Shown here: one piece after another, positions 55,003-63,626 of the stretch
Numbering within the stretch: the stretch's first letter is position 1
Layout: every line of letters starts with the position of its first letter
DNA from: Adhaeribacter arboris
GTDB lineage: Bacteria > Bacteroidota > Bacteroidia > Cytophagales > Hymenobacteraceae
DNA length: 64,000 nt
Direction: 5' to 3'
Assembly (NCBI RefSeq): GCF_003023845.1
Contig: NZ_PYFT01000001.1
Span: forward strand, 3,472,001 to 3,536,000
Made by a program: the position numbers and the translations under genes
The notes under the pieces: model-generated
Told to the model about the DNA's origin: nothing
The model's input: only the letters and a program-made list of their open reading frames with translations
The model's database searches: none

Positions 55003-55601
55003 GAAATACATATTAACATTAACTATTTTCTTTACTCCATTTTTCTGTTTTCCGCAAGAAATCTTTATTGAGGAAAAAGCACTGGACTTCTACTTTAAAA
55101 ATAATCATGAAAAGGGAATCAAATTAAGTCAACAGGAAAATTTAAAACTAAAACAACCCATTTATTGGAGGAGACATTATATCAGATTATTTAATTTGTA
55201 AAAAAAATAGTGCAGAAGATACAGCCGAAGCAAACCTTTATCGCAAATCCTATGTGCATTTAATAGAAAGGTATAAGGCATCAGAAATAAACATCCCAAA
55301 GATTGACTCAGCGGAAATAAAAACTTTGGAGGTGGATCTACGAGAACCAATTAAAAAGGTAGAAAAGCTAAAACACCAAAAATTAAGAGGCGGCCCGATT
55401 GGATTATTTAGAAAAATAACCGGTAAAATATTTGGTGAGCCTTTTAATTTATACTTATATCGATACATTGAATTTGAAGGTAGCTATTATGCTTTTATAG
55501 CAATTATTAAGAAAGATGCGGAATACAGTCTTGATTATTGGTTTAAATTATCGAAAGAAAAAGAAGTAATTAATTGGTGTCAAGGTGGTTGGATACAATA
55601 A
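55003..55601 (+). pseudogene. Broken secreted hypothetical protein
   Basis: Starting at the end of the MITE-like element, codons give KYILTLTIFFTPFFCFPQ, a signal peptide that lacks its start codon. The frame then switches near 55157-55161 (after KLKQP) to FIGGDIISDYLICKKNSAED, continuing to the stop at 55601 with RYKASEINIPKIDSAE and a basic C-terminal domain (YFAFIAIIKKDAEYSLDYWF-like). The 3' reading frame alone (from about 55254) has 115 residues. Both lesions suggest an inactive gene. The family is not recognised, and the sequence is visibly more AT-rich than the flanking oxidoreductases. Confidence 0.6.
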
Positions 55602-55681
55602 AAACTTACCACAACATAATCTAAAAAAGCATTTTAGCCACGTATCATAGTACAAGTATCATGTTTAAAGAAGAACCCAGT

Positions 55682-57025
55682 ATGAAGAGCACGCGTCGAA
55701 TATTCCTTAAAAATGCTGTTACCGGAGCGGCAGCCGTTTCTTTTGGGGGCGTTTTGCCTGGTTTTAGCACCAGGAGTTACGGAAACATACTAGGTGCCAA
55801 TGAGCGCATTAAAGTAGCCACTATGGGGGTTAATTCTCGGGGACTAGCCGTAGCCAGCAATTTTGCCCGGCAAGAAAACTGCGAAGTACTCTATATTTCG
55901 GACGTAGATTCCCGGGCAGCCGCTAAATGTATGGCCGCCGTAGAACCCATTCAGAAAAAACGACCAAAAGCTGCTCCCGATTTCAGAAAAGCTCTTGAAG
56001 ATAAAAACCTGGATGCTTTAGTTGTAACTGCCCCCGACCATTGGCATACCCCGGCGGCTATTCTGGCTTGTAAAGCGGGCAAGCACGTTTACCTCGAAAA
56101 ACCGGCCAGCCATAATCCCAACGAAGGTGAAATGGTAGTGGAAGCCGCCAAAAAATACAACCGGGTCATTCAATTAGGTAACCAACGGCGGTCTTGGCCC
56201 AATGTGGTAGCGGCCATTAAAGAATTACATGCCGGATTAATCGGCCGGCCGTATTTTGCCAAAAGCTGGTACACCAATAACCGTCCTTCCATTGGCAAAG
56301 GTAAAGAAGTGCCGGTGCCTTCGTGGCTGAACTATGAATTATGGCAGGGACCAGCTCCGCGTCAACCTTACCGCGATAATTTAATTCACTACAACTGGCA
56401 TTGGTTCTGGAACTGGGGTACCGGCGAATCTTTGAATAACGGCACCCATATGGTAGATTTAGCCCGCTGGGGCTTAGGCGTGGAGTATCCTACCCGGGTT
56501 ACCTCCGCTGGTGGCCGCTACCGGTACCAGGACGATTGGCAAACCCCCGATACGCAGGTGATTACCCTGGAGTTTAACAACCAAACCAGCATGGTTTGGG
56601 AAGGCCGCAGCTGTAACGGCCGTACTATTGAAGGCAATAGTGCTGGGGTAATGTTTTACGGCGATAACGGCTCTTTATTAATTGAAAGCGGCAACTCGTA
56701 CATTATTTACGATTTGCAGAATAAAGTGGTGAAAGAAGTAAAGAACAACATGGAAATTGATGCCCGCAACCTGGCCGACCCTGCTCAGGAATTAGATGCA
56801 TTTCATATCCGCAACTTTTTTGATGGTATCCGGCAAGGCACCAAAGTTAATTCCGATATCCTGAGTGGGCATCAGAGTACTTTATTGGTTCAGTTAGGTA
56901 ATATAGCCCTGCGGTCGGGTCATACTTTAAACATTAACCCGGAAAATGGCCACATTCTGAATGATAACGAAGCCATGAAGTTCTGGAGCCGCGAGTACCA
57001 ACCCGGCTGGGAACCGAAGGTATAG
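55682..57025 (+). CDS. Gfo/Idh/MocA family oxidoreductase, Tat-exported, long form
   Basis: 447 residues from the ATG at 55682 (MKSTRRIFLKNAVTGAAAVSF, a classic twin-arginine signal); an upstream in-frame ATG at 55661 adds seven residues. The Rossmann domain (IKVATMGVNSRGLAVASNFA), the HVYLEKPASHNP lysine motif, and the characteristic QLGNQRRSWPNVVAAIKELHAGLIG block and WNWGTGESLNNGTHMVDLARWGLG place it in the long Bacteroidota Gfo/Idh group linked to glycan or cyclitol turnover. It follows the broken hypothetical gene by 80 bases. Confidence 0.92.
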   Translation: MKSTRRIFLKNAVTGAAAVSFGGVLPGFSTRSYGNILGANERIKVATMGVNSRGLAVASNFARQENCEVLYISDVDSRAAAKCMAAVEPIQKKRPKAAPDFRKALEDKNLDALVVTAPDHWHTPAAILACKAGKHVYLEKPASHNPNEGEMVVEAAKKYNRVIQLGNQRRSWPNVVAAIKELHAGLIGRPYFAKSWYTNNRPSIGKGKEVPVPSWLNYELWQGPAPRQPYRDNLIHYNWHWFWNWGTGESLNNGTHMVDLARWGLGVEYPTRVTSAGGRYRYQDDWQTPDTQVITLEFNNQTSMVWEGRSCNGRTIEGNSAGVMFYGDNGSLLIESGNSYIIYDLQNKVVKEVKNNMEIDARNLADPAQELDAFHIRNFFDGIRQGTKVNSDILSGHQSTLLVQLGNIALRSGHTLNINPENGHILNDNEAMKFWSREYQPGWEPKV

Positions 57026-57159
57026 TACATTTACCAGTTATCATTTACCATTTACCAGTTTATTTTCCTTAACCGAAGAAATTAAGAGTCACCCCTATTA
57101 TATATAAAAATTTAATAAAGTATAATCCATAACAACGGTAGCTATTCAAAACAGATAGC

Positions 57160-57352
57160 AGTTTAGCTAGGGAGAACCTGCAAAGGTTCCGGTGCTTTAG
57201 CATTCCGACGTGTAGGGACGTACGGGGCACTTTCCCACCAGAGGAAGCATAGACCCGCCCGGAAGAACCAACCGAGGCTCGCCGGTGCTGGCAAACCGGT
57301 TCCAGTTCAAACAAGATAGCACTTGAGCCTGGAAACGGGAACCGGCTCCATA
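57160..57352 (+). repeat. Repeated structured element, copy B
   Basis: Second copy of the element at 16631-16820 (see that entry for identities). In this copy a GNRA-type hairpin GAACCT-GCAA-AGGTTC is at 57174-57189, and GAGCC/GGCTC pair across the 3' block (57325-57349). Conserved blocks are separated by spacers that differ from copy A by non-multiples of three. Unknown family; may be a structured RNA or a non-autonomous mobile element. Confidence 0.55.
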
Positions 57353-57407
57353 GATAAACCGCCCCAAGTACGACTTTTATAGTTCAAGATAGTATTATTA
57401 TCAGGTT

Positions 57408-57421
57408 AGAGCATGTTTAAA
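57408..57421. repeat. Solo terminal-repeat fragment of the MITE-like element
   Basis: AGAGCATGTTTAAA is identical to the first 14 bases of the 18-bp terminal repeat at 54841-54858. No partner repeat was found nearby, so this may be a truncated copy. Confidence 0.5.
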
Positions 57422-57554
57422 CAAAAGCAAACTAGATATACGTGCTTTTAGATTAAAATTTACGCAGAAAAGATTCAACCTTACATTTTCACTTGGTTCG
57501 AAATTGTTTCTTTATATTCTAAACCTTTCGTTATTTGTATATTTAAACACACAC

Positions 57555-57610
57555 TTTACTAAACAAAAAATCCAGGTAGTACATCTACTACCTGGATTTT
57601 GTTTAGTAAA
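57555..57610 (-). terminator. Terminator of MFS transporter gene
   Basis: A long stem of about 25 bp with a 2-nt A bulge (57555-57581 with 57586-57610), GC core CCAGGTAGTA, and an A/T-rich outer helix that supplies the U-tract on the minus strand. Confidence 0.85.
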
Positions 57611-57648
57611 ACAAGGAAATAATAATGAAGTGTACTCCCTTCTGGAAA

Positions 57649-58812
57649 TTAAGCTAACTTGGCTCGCGTAGAGAAAACAGATACGCATAATCCCATAATG
57701 GCTATTATAAAGAAGGATACGCGTAAACTAGTAGCTCCGGCCACTAAACCGATAAGGGGCGGCCCCATTAAGAAACCTAAAAAACCAATGGTAGAAACCG
57801 CGGCTAAGGCGACGCCTGGTGATAATACTTTTGATTTACCCGCCGCACTATATACTAACGGTATTACCGAAGAAACCCCGGCGCCTACCAGTAAAAATCC
57901 TGCCATAGCTGTTATTAAATTTGGCAGAAGCACCGCTAATAATAAACCAATAGCAATTAAAATTCCGCTCAGTTGCAAAGTGCGTTTCAAGCCAAACTTA
58001 CCAGTAAACCAATCGGCCACAAATCTACCCGAAGCCATAGTGGCCATAAACGCAGTGTAACCGGCTCCCACCCAGGCGGCATCGGCTTGCACCACTTTTT
58101 TGAAATAAACGCCGCTCCAGTCGAACATAGCGCCTTCACAAATCATGGAACAAAAAGCAATAACCCCCAGCATCAGCAAAGATTTATCCGGTTTAGCAAA
58201 AATCGGCTGGTCGGCTTGGCGGTTTGGGTCTTCGGCGATAGTAAAACGGGTACTTATAAGAGCGGCTAATATTACAAAAATGGTAACGGCTAAAAAATGC
58301 TGAACCGGCACTATACCGGCACCAATCATCAGGGTACCAATAGCTGCCCCAGAAAAGCCGGCTAAGCTCCACATACCATGAAACATGCCCATAATTGGCT
58401 TTTTATACATCGCCTCTACGCCAACGGCTTGTGTATTTACGCCGATATTTAAAAAGTTACCGCCAAATCCGAACAACAATAAGTAGCTAATTAGTTGAAA
58501 AGTATTCTGGGCCATACCCAGCGTAATTAAAGTTAAACTATATAAAAACACCCCTAAGGTAACTACTTTTTTACTGCCAAATTTGGCAACTAGCCAGCCT
58601 GATACCGGCAACGATATCATGGAACCAACGGGAATAGCTAATAAAACGGCGCCCAATTGGCTCTCATTTAAACCAAGGGTTTGTTGTATAGTCGGAATAC
58701 GGGAAGCCCAGCTGGCAAAGCACAAACCTTGCAGAAAGAATAAGGTACTTACTGCCCAACGGTGCACTTTCTTCGAAACGGGAAGGCTGGTGGGTAAACT
58801 AAGAGAAATCAT
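57649..58812 (-). CDS. MFS transporter (YbjJ/FucP-like)
   Basis: A 387-residue, 12-helix major facilitator. N-terminal helix RWAVSTLFFLQGLCFASWASRIPTI and the loop GWLVAKFGSKKVVTLG show the MFS A-motif (G-x3-D/K-R-x-G variant). Overall length and the SRIPTIQQTLGLNESQLGAVLL segment match the YbjJ-type sugar/unknown transporters of Bacteroidota. Hydrophobic helices run throughout. The substrate is unknown; a sugar would suit the adjacent oxidoreductases. Monocistronic. Confidence 0.88.
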   Translation of the reverse strand: MISLSLPTSLPVSKKVHRWAVSTLFFLQGLCFASWASRIPTIQQTLGLNESQLGAVLLAIPVGSMISLPVSGWLVAKFGSKKVVTLGVFLYSLTLITLGMAQNTFQLISYLLLFGFGGNFLNIGVNTQAVGVEAMYKKPIMGMFHGMWSLAGFSGAAIGTLMIGAGIVPVQHFLAVTIFVILAALISTRFTIAEDPNRQADQPIFAKPDKSLLMLGVIAFCSMICEGAMFDWSGVYFKKVVQADAAWVGAGYTAFMATMASGRFVADWFTGKFGLKRTLQLSGILIAIGLLLAVLLPNLITAMAGFLLVGAGVSSVIPLVYSAAGKSKVLSPGVALAAVSTIGFLGFLMGPPLIGLVAGATSLRVSFFIIAIMGLCVSVFSTRAKLA

Positions 58813-59134
58813 ACTAAAAAATTAAATTAAAAAAACACTCATATTCGTAATTAGCTTTGGTCTAACAATTTCTATTCCAAATCTAAAAAACGATTGTAAA
58901 AAATTCTAGCAAATAATATTTTTAATAAATTATATTTAAATATTAGCCATTTACGTTGCAATAATTACAAAGTTACAGGTTTTTTATTAATAAATTATTA
59001 AAATAGATGCTTTGTGATTCCTAGCGAAACAATGATATTCCAATAAAGAAGTTTACCCTATTAATATTTATAAGATTAAATTATTCACCATCAGGCTACT
59101 AGATAAATTTTAAAAGATAAACTTCATTTATTAT
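58813..59134. other. AT-rich intergenic, nothing recognised
   Basis: 322 bases upstream of the MFS gene (minus) and downstream of the methyltransferase (minus). No gene or strong hairpin seen. Confidence 0.4.
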
Positions 59135-59821
59135 TTAGGCTAAAATCAACCGCGCCAGGTATTGGTCTTGCTCATCTTCGTACTGAATAATGGTAAGCCA
59201 GCCTTCTTCGCCGGCTATTGTTGCCAGAGTGTCCTGGTCGATGTATAACCATTTAAACCACTCTCCTTTTACCTGGCGGTATTCGTATTGGTAGGTTATT
59301 TCGCCGTAGTATTGCTCTTGGTCCGGCAGGTTACCTTCGTAGAGGTAAGTAATATCCGACGAGTCGAATACCAGCTGCCCATTGGGGTTAAGTATTGTTT
59401 TGGCGTGCTGTAAAAATAGCCGTAAACCAGCTATATCGCCTACCAGGCCAATTCCATTCATGAGTAAAAGCAGCGTATCGTATTTATCGCCGGAATAAGA
59501 AAAAATATCCTGATTAATGATTTTTTTTACGCCCCGCTGCCGCATTATGTCCGCCGCCTGCGACGAAATTTCCAGAGCTGTTACCTCTAAATCTAATTCT
59601 TGCAACGCCAAGGCATGACTGCCCACTCCGGCCCCAATATCCAGTACTTTACCGTAGCAGCAATTCAGAGCTTCCAGTTCTACCTCCGACATTTCTTCTT
59701 CGTCCCGGAAAAAAATATCCAGGGGCATGACTTCGGGTTCGCCGTAACTAGTGTGCAAGACAAGTTTTTGGGTAAAATTATCGGTATAAAAGTCCCGCAG
59801 TGCTTCGCCAAATACATCCAT
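59135..59821 (-). CDS. Class I SAM-dependent methyltransferase
   Basis: About 228 residues. The ATG at 59821 (MDVFGEALRDFYTDN) is preferred over one 10 codons upstream because the conserved family begins there. SAM motif I is VLDIGAGVGSHALAL, motif II acidic residue is in VTALEISSQAADIM, and a DTLLLLMNGIGLVG block follows. The C-terminal part has YEYRQVKGEWFKWLYID. It is a stand-alone gene of unknown substrate. Similar to methyltransferases annotated as class I with unknown specificity in Bacteroidota. Confidence 0.87.
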   Translation of the reverse strand: MDVFGEALRDFYTDNFTQKLVLHTSYGEPEVMPLDIFFRDEEEMSEVELEALNCCYGKVLDIGAGVGSHALALQELDLEVTALEISSQAADIMRQRGVKKIINQDIFSYSGDKYDTLLLLMNGIGLVGDIAGLRLFLQHAKTILNPNGQLVFDSSDITYLYEGNLPDQEQYYGEITYQYEYRQVKGEWFKWLYIDQDTLATIAGEEGWLTIIQYEDEQDQYLARLILA

Positions 59822-60047
59822 TTTAGTAGGATTTAAAATTTTGAGGGGCAAAAGTAATCTTTCTCAGGCTGGCCGCCAAGTTCATTTCAAAATCATCCGC
59901 TGTTATTTGATTCATAATAATTCCATAAACAGAATTAAGCTACTGTTTTTAAGAAATACCATTTAAAACAAGTATCTTTAAGAAAAAGCTTATTAAGCGG
60001 GTATTATTTAAAAGGCGACATACAAATGGCCATTAAACTTTAAAAAC

Positions 60048-60515
60048 ATGGACTTGATTACCGTTTTAATTCTGGTTTTTATTGGCTTGGTGCTCTTATT
60101 GGTGGAGCTAATTTTTCTGCCGGGTACCACTCTGATTGGTATTTTAGGTTTTCTGGTATTAGCCGGCGGGGTTTGGCTGGGATATGAGAAAATGGGAGTT
60201 GCCAATGGTCATGTTATTTTAAGTGTAGCGTTGGTTTTGAGTATTGCTATTGTATTTTTTAGTTTTAAGGCCGATGTATGGTCGAAGTTTGCCTTAAAAG
60301 ATGTAAACCACAGCCGGGTAAACGAAAACGTAAAACCCCAATTGCAGGAAGGCGACACTGGCCGCACCTTATCTGCACTCCGGCCTTCGGGCACGGCCAT
60401 GTTCCAGGACCAGCATTACGAAGTGCATACGAACGGCGAATTCCTGAATGCCGGTACACCCGTAATTATTACCCGCATTAATCATCATAAAGTAATTGTA
60501 AAACAAGCGAGTTAG
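60048..60515 (+). CDS. NfeD-like membrane protein
   Basis: 155 residues with three N-terminal transmembrane segments (about 4-25, 28-48, 55-75: VLILVFIGLVLLLVELIFLPGTTLIGILG...) and a C-terminal OB-fold domain (GDTGRTLSALRPSGTAMFQDQHYEVHTNGEFL...VIITRINHHKVIVKQ). NfeD proteins partner with flotillin-like FloA, which is encoded downstream here, but the two are separated by about 830 bases that look foreign. A membrane-quality or lipid-domain function is inferred from the family. Confidence 0.92.
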   Translation: MDLITVLILVFIGLVLLLVELIFLPGTTLIGILGFLVLAGGVWLGYEKMGVANGHVILSVALVLSIAIVFFSFKADVWSKFALKDVNHSRVNENVKPQLQEGDTGRTLSALRPSGTAMFQDQHYEVHTNGEFLNAGTPVIITRINHHKVIVKQAS

Positions 60516-60571
60516 CTATTAGGCACTAGTATCTAGACGCTAGATATTAGACTTTTTCTTAAGAAAACTAG

Positions 60572-61426
60572 ATGAAAAAGCAGTAAGCAAAAGAAAATAG
60601 TCTTTTAGTTATTTTTATTTTATCATTAATTCCTTGGGGAATATTTCTATTTTATTTTAAAAACTACAACATTTCAGAAAGATCAACTGATTGGGCAGAC
60701 TTTGGATCTTATATAGGAGGAACTGTAACAGCCTTAACAGTTCCTATTACATTTGCTTTATTATTAAGAACCTATAAAAGTCAAAAAGAAGTTGAACGTA
60801 TCTCAAAACTGACATTTAGAAACCAGAAATTTGAAAAAAGACTCTTCGAACTATTAAAAGTCTTTAATGAATTTAGATTTAATCAATTAAGTATATGGAC
60901 AAAAGAAGGTGATAAAGAAAAAGAATATTATAATGGTTTAAGATTTTTCATACAAAAACGAAGACTTGTACAAACAAGCATAATTGTATTAGGTTTTGAT
61001 AATGCTGTTAGTAGATCAATTGAGTCTGCCAACCTTAGCTTTGAATTTTATTTTAGAAGTCTTGAAAATATTATTATTACTTTAGAAGAGATAGATGAAG
61101 AAAGCCCTGAAGAAAAAGACAAGCTACTTTTGATGATCGTTAACACCTTAACAAATGATGAGAAATTTTTTATTAAAAATTTTCATAGTTATCAAAAATT
61201 CGCCCACTTCAACTATTTAAAAGAATATCAGGACCAGTTAACAGAGAATATACTTTTTTTAATTACAAGGAAGGATAAACAACTCCTAACATATAAATAC
61301 TTATGGCTCTTTCACCAGCAACCAACAATTAACAACCAACAACTAAAACATGGAGTTATCGCCTATTTTTCTTCTTGCCGGTGGGTTTATATTGCTACTG
61401 GTTTTTCTGTATTTCGTACCGATTAA
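60572..61426 (+). pseudogene. AT-rich putative phage-abortive-infection-like gene, interrupted
   Basis: An open frame with Met at 60572, an in-frame TAA at codon 5 (60584-60586), and then uninterrupted reading to 61426. The N-terminus has a hydrophobic helix (VIFILSLIPWGIFLFYF), then STDWADFGSYIGGTVTALTVP and a second helix. This layout resembles PutAbiC-type putative abortive-infection proteins. The middle is charged and helical (RKLFELLKVFNEF-like, EEIDEESPEEK). No later start codon exists before about 61127. It overlaps the floA start by 77 bases, so the native 3' end is probably lost. The DNA is far more AT-rich than nfeD or floA. Confidence 0.55.
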
Positions 61427-62354
61427 CCTGTGGATTACGGCCTTATTTTCGGGCGTGAAGATTAATTTATTTGAATTAGTTTTTATGCGCATCCGCAAAG
61501 TGCCGCCCAGTCTGATTGTCAATTCTTTAATTACCGCCACCAAAGCGGGTTTACAAATTACCGGCAGCGAACTGGAAACCCACTATTTAGCTGGTGGCAA
61601 CGTACCCACCGTTATTAAAGCCCTTATCTCAGCAGATAAAGCCAATATTCCGCTTACGTTTAAGCAAGCCACCGCCATTGATTTGGCTGGCCGCGATGTA
61701 TTTGAGGCGGTTACTACTTCGGTAAACCCCAAGGTTATTAATACGCCCAACGTAGCCGCCGTGGCCCAGGACGGTATTCAGTTAATTGCCAAAGCCCGCG
61801 TTACTGTACGCGCCAATATTGCGCAGTTAGTAGGGGGTGCCGGCGAAGAAACGATTCTGGCCCGGGTGGGCGAAGGTATTGTAACCTCCATTGGTTCCTC
61901 TTTATCGCACAAAGAAGTACTCGAAAATCCCGATAAAATTTCAAAATTAGTTTTACAAAAGGGTTTGGATGCCGGTACCGCTTACGAAATTTTATCCATT
62001 GATATTGCCGACGTGGACATTGGCGAAAACATTGGCGCTAAACTGCAAATTGACCAGGCCAACGCCGATTTAAAAGTAGCCGAAGCCCGCGCCGAAGAAC
62101 GCCGGGCCATGGCGGTAGCGGTAGAACAGGAAATGCGCGCCCGCACCCAGGAAGCCAAAGCCTTGGTAGTGCAGGCCGAAGCCGAAATTCCCAAAGCCAT
62201 GGCCGAAGCTTTCCGGTCGGGTAACCTGGGCATTATGGATTATTACAAAATGCGCAACATCCAGGCCGATACCGATATGCGCGACTCCATTGCGAACCCG
62301 AACTCAGGGAACCCGGGTCATCGTGCTGGCCGCGACGAAACAAAATTATCTTGA
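61350..62354 (+). CDS. floA: Flotillin-like protein FloA
   Basis: 334 residues. One N-terminal membrane helix (about 5-28: [19 protein letters not shown]) is followed by the FloA/YqfA domain: [36 protein letters not shown], the [20 protein letters not shown] core, a PHB-like segment ([27 protein letters not shown]) and a coiled C-terminal region ([24 protein letters not shown]). FloA scaffolds lipid domains in the cytoplasmic membrane. It is normally co-transcribed with nfeD. The C-terminus is extended by a Pro/Asn-rich tail ([14 protein letters not shown]). Confidence 0.95.
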   Translation: MELSPIFLLAGGFILLLVFLYFVPINLWITALFSGVKINLFELVFMRIRKVPPSLIVNSLITATKAGLQITGSELETHYLAGGNVPTVIKALISADKANIPLTFKQATAIDLAGRDVFEAVTTSVNPKVINTPNVAAVAQDGIQLIAKARVTVRANIAQLVGGAGEETILARVGEGIVTSIGSSLSHKEVLENPDKISKLVLQKGLDAGTAYEILSIDIADVDIGENIGAKLQIDQANADLKVAEARAEERRAMAVAVEQEMRARTQEAKALVVQAEAEIPKAMAEAFRSGNLGIMDYYKMRNIQADTDMRDSIANPNSGNPGHRAGRDETKLS

Positions 62355-62361
62355 TAAACCA

Positions 62362-62393
62362 AAACCCGCCAGGTTTTGAAAACGGGCGGGTTT
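62362..62393 (+). terminator. Terminator between floA and AraC gene
   Basis: AAACCCGCC (62362-62370) pairs with GGCGGGTTT (62385-62393) with a 14-nt loop. It lies just past the floA stop and inside the extended 5' part of the AraC reading frame, which supports the ATG at 62408 as the true AraC start. Confidence 0.65.
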
Positions 62394-62407
62394 GTATCAC
62401 TCCGGTC

Positions 62408-63571
62408 ATGAACATTGCCCCTTTAGACCTGATCTTATTACTCGGCAGTTTGCAGGGAATTATTTTGTTCTTTCTGCTGTGGTATAACCCCAAAGGACCA
62501 CGATTACCCAATAAATTACTAGCCTGGCTGATGGGCTTAATGGGTTTAGCCAGTTTTGCCGTGGGCGTTCCGGTAGCCAATATGTGGATTAGTCATGCGC
62601 TGGATTTGCTTCCGTTTATTGTAACCATGCCTATGGGGCCGATTATTTACTTCTACGCGAAGGCTTTGTTGAACCCGGAGTTCCGGATCGGTCGCCGGGG
62701 AAAATGGCATTTTTACCCCATTATTATTGATTTTGGGTCGCAACTCATCGGCTGGACTTTCCTATTCGGTATTTTACTAGGGGTATTTAATCCGCAGAAT
62801 AATTTATCTTGGGCCAACGCCATGGATGCCTACGATACCTACTCGGATATTCCGCGCTGGCTATCCCTTACAACTTACCTGTGGCTCACGCACCGATTGC
62901 TTTCGCGCCAGACCAAAACCGAAGCGACCCTGCCCGAAGAACAACAGCACCACATTGGCTGGCTCAAACCGTTGGTACGCGCTTTCTTTATTTTCCAGTT
63001 TATCTGGCTGCTGTATTTAATTCCGTACATTATTCCGGCTACCCGCAATGGCTTACTCGATACGTTTGGCTGGTACCCGATTTACATTCCGATTGCCATT
63101 TTAATTTATTGGATTGGCTTCCGGGGATATTTTCATACCCAGAAAAACTTCACCCAGAATTACCGGAAAGTTCCGGCTACGCTTTTACCCGAAGAAACCG
63201 CCAACGGAACCATTCAATTTTTAAAAAAAGCCATGGCTACCGACCAGCTTTTCCTGGACCCGGAGCTAACCGTAGAAAAAGTAAGTCGGCACGTGGGCAT
63301 TCCCGCTAAAATTATTTCGGCGGTGCTGAATCAACATTTGCAAAAAAGCTTTAACACCTTCGTGAACGGGTACCGGGTAGCCGAAGTTAAAAAACGCTTG
63401 CTCGACCCGGTGAATCAATCGTCCACGTTGGTAGGTATTGCCTTCGATTGCGGTTTTAATTCGCAGGCTACTTTTCAGCGGGCTTTCCGGAGCGAAACCA
63501 ACCAATCGCCCAAAGAATTTATTGCGGAACAGCTCCAAAATTTAAAAATTAACGCTCAAATCCGGATTTGA
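62408..63571 (+). CDS. Membrane-embedded AraC family regulator
   Basis: About 387 residues from the ATG at 62408 (MNIAPLDLILLLGSLQGIILFFL); an earlier in-frame start would run across the terminator. Six to seven transmembrane helices in the first 240 residues are followed by an AraC-type helix-turn-helix domain (about 285-380: DPELTVEKVSRHVGIPAKIISAVLNQHL, NTFVNGYRVAEVKKRLL, STLVGIAFDCGFNSQATFQRAF, ETNQSPKEF). Such membrane-tethered AraC proteins sense envelope or periplasmic signals. It lies 55 bases upstream of an outer-membrane protein gene and may regulate it. Confidence 0.9.
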   Translation: MNIAPLDLILLLGSLQGIILFFLLWYNPKGPRLPNKLLAWLMGLMGLASFAVGVPVANMWISHALDLLPFIVTMPMGPIIYFYAKALLNPEFRIGRRGKWHFYPIIIDFGSQLIGWTFLFGILLGVFNPQNNLSWANAMDAYDTYSDIPRWLSLTTYLWLTHRLLSRQTKTEATLPEEQQHHIGWLKPLVRAFFIFQFIWLLYLIPYIIPATRNGLLDTFGWYPIYIPIAILIYWIGFRGYFHTQKNFTQNYRKVPATLLPEETANGTIQFLKKAMATDQLFLDPELTVEKVSRHVGIPAKIISAVLNQHLQKSFNTFVNGYRVAEVKKRLLDPVNQSSTLVGIAFDCGFNSQATFQRAFRSETNQSPKEFIAEQLQNLKINAQIRI

Positions 63572-63626
63572 GTTGATTTACTATTCCTGATTCGCGTGTA
63601 TTGCTTTCAAAGCAGTTCACCGCATC

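Larger units (their letters stand above)
57026..57648. other. Intergenic region with repeated element and TIR fragment
   Basis: 623 bases without a supported protein gene. It contains a tandem CATTTACCAGTT-like repeat at about 57030-57060, copy B of the structured repeat (57160-57352), a 14-bp fragment of the MITE terminal repeat (57408-57421), and the terminator of the MFS gene (57555-57610). Confidence 0.5.

Noticed and set aside
57069-57314. 81-residue minus-strand reading frame over repeat copy B
   Set aside because: It runs in a different frame relative to the copy A sequence (a 2-nt length difference lies within the matching block) and has no family resemblance; by-product of the structured repeat.
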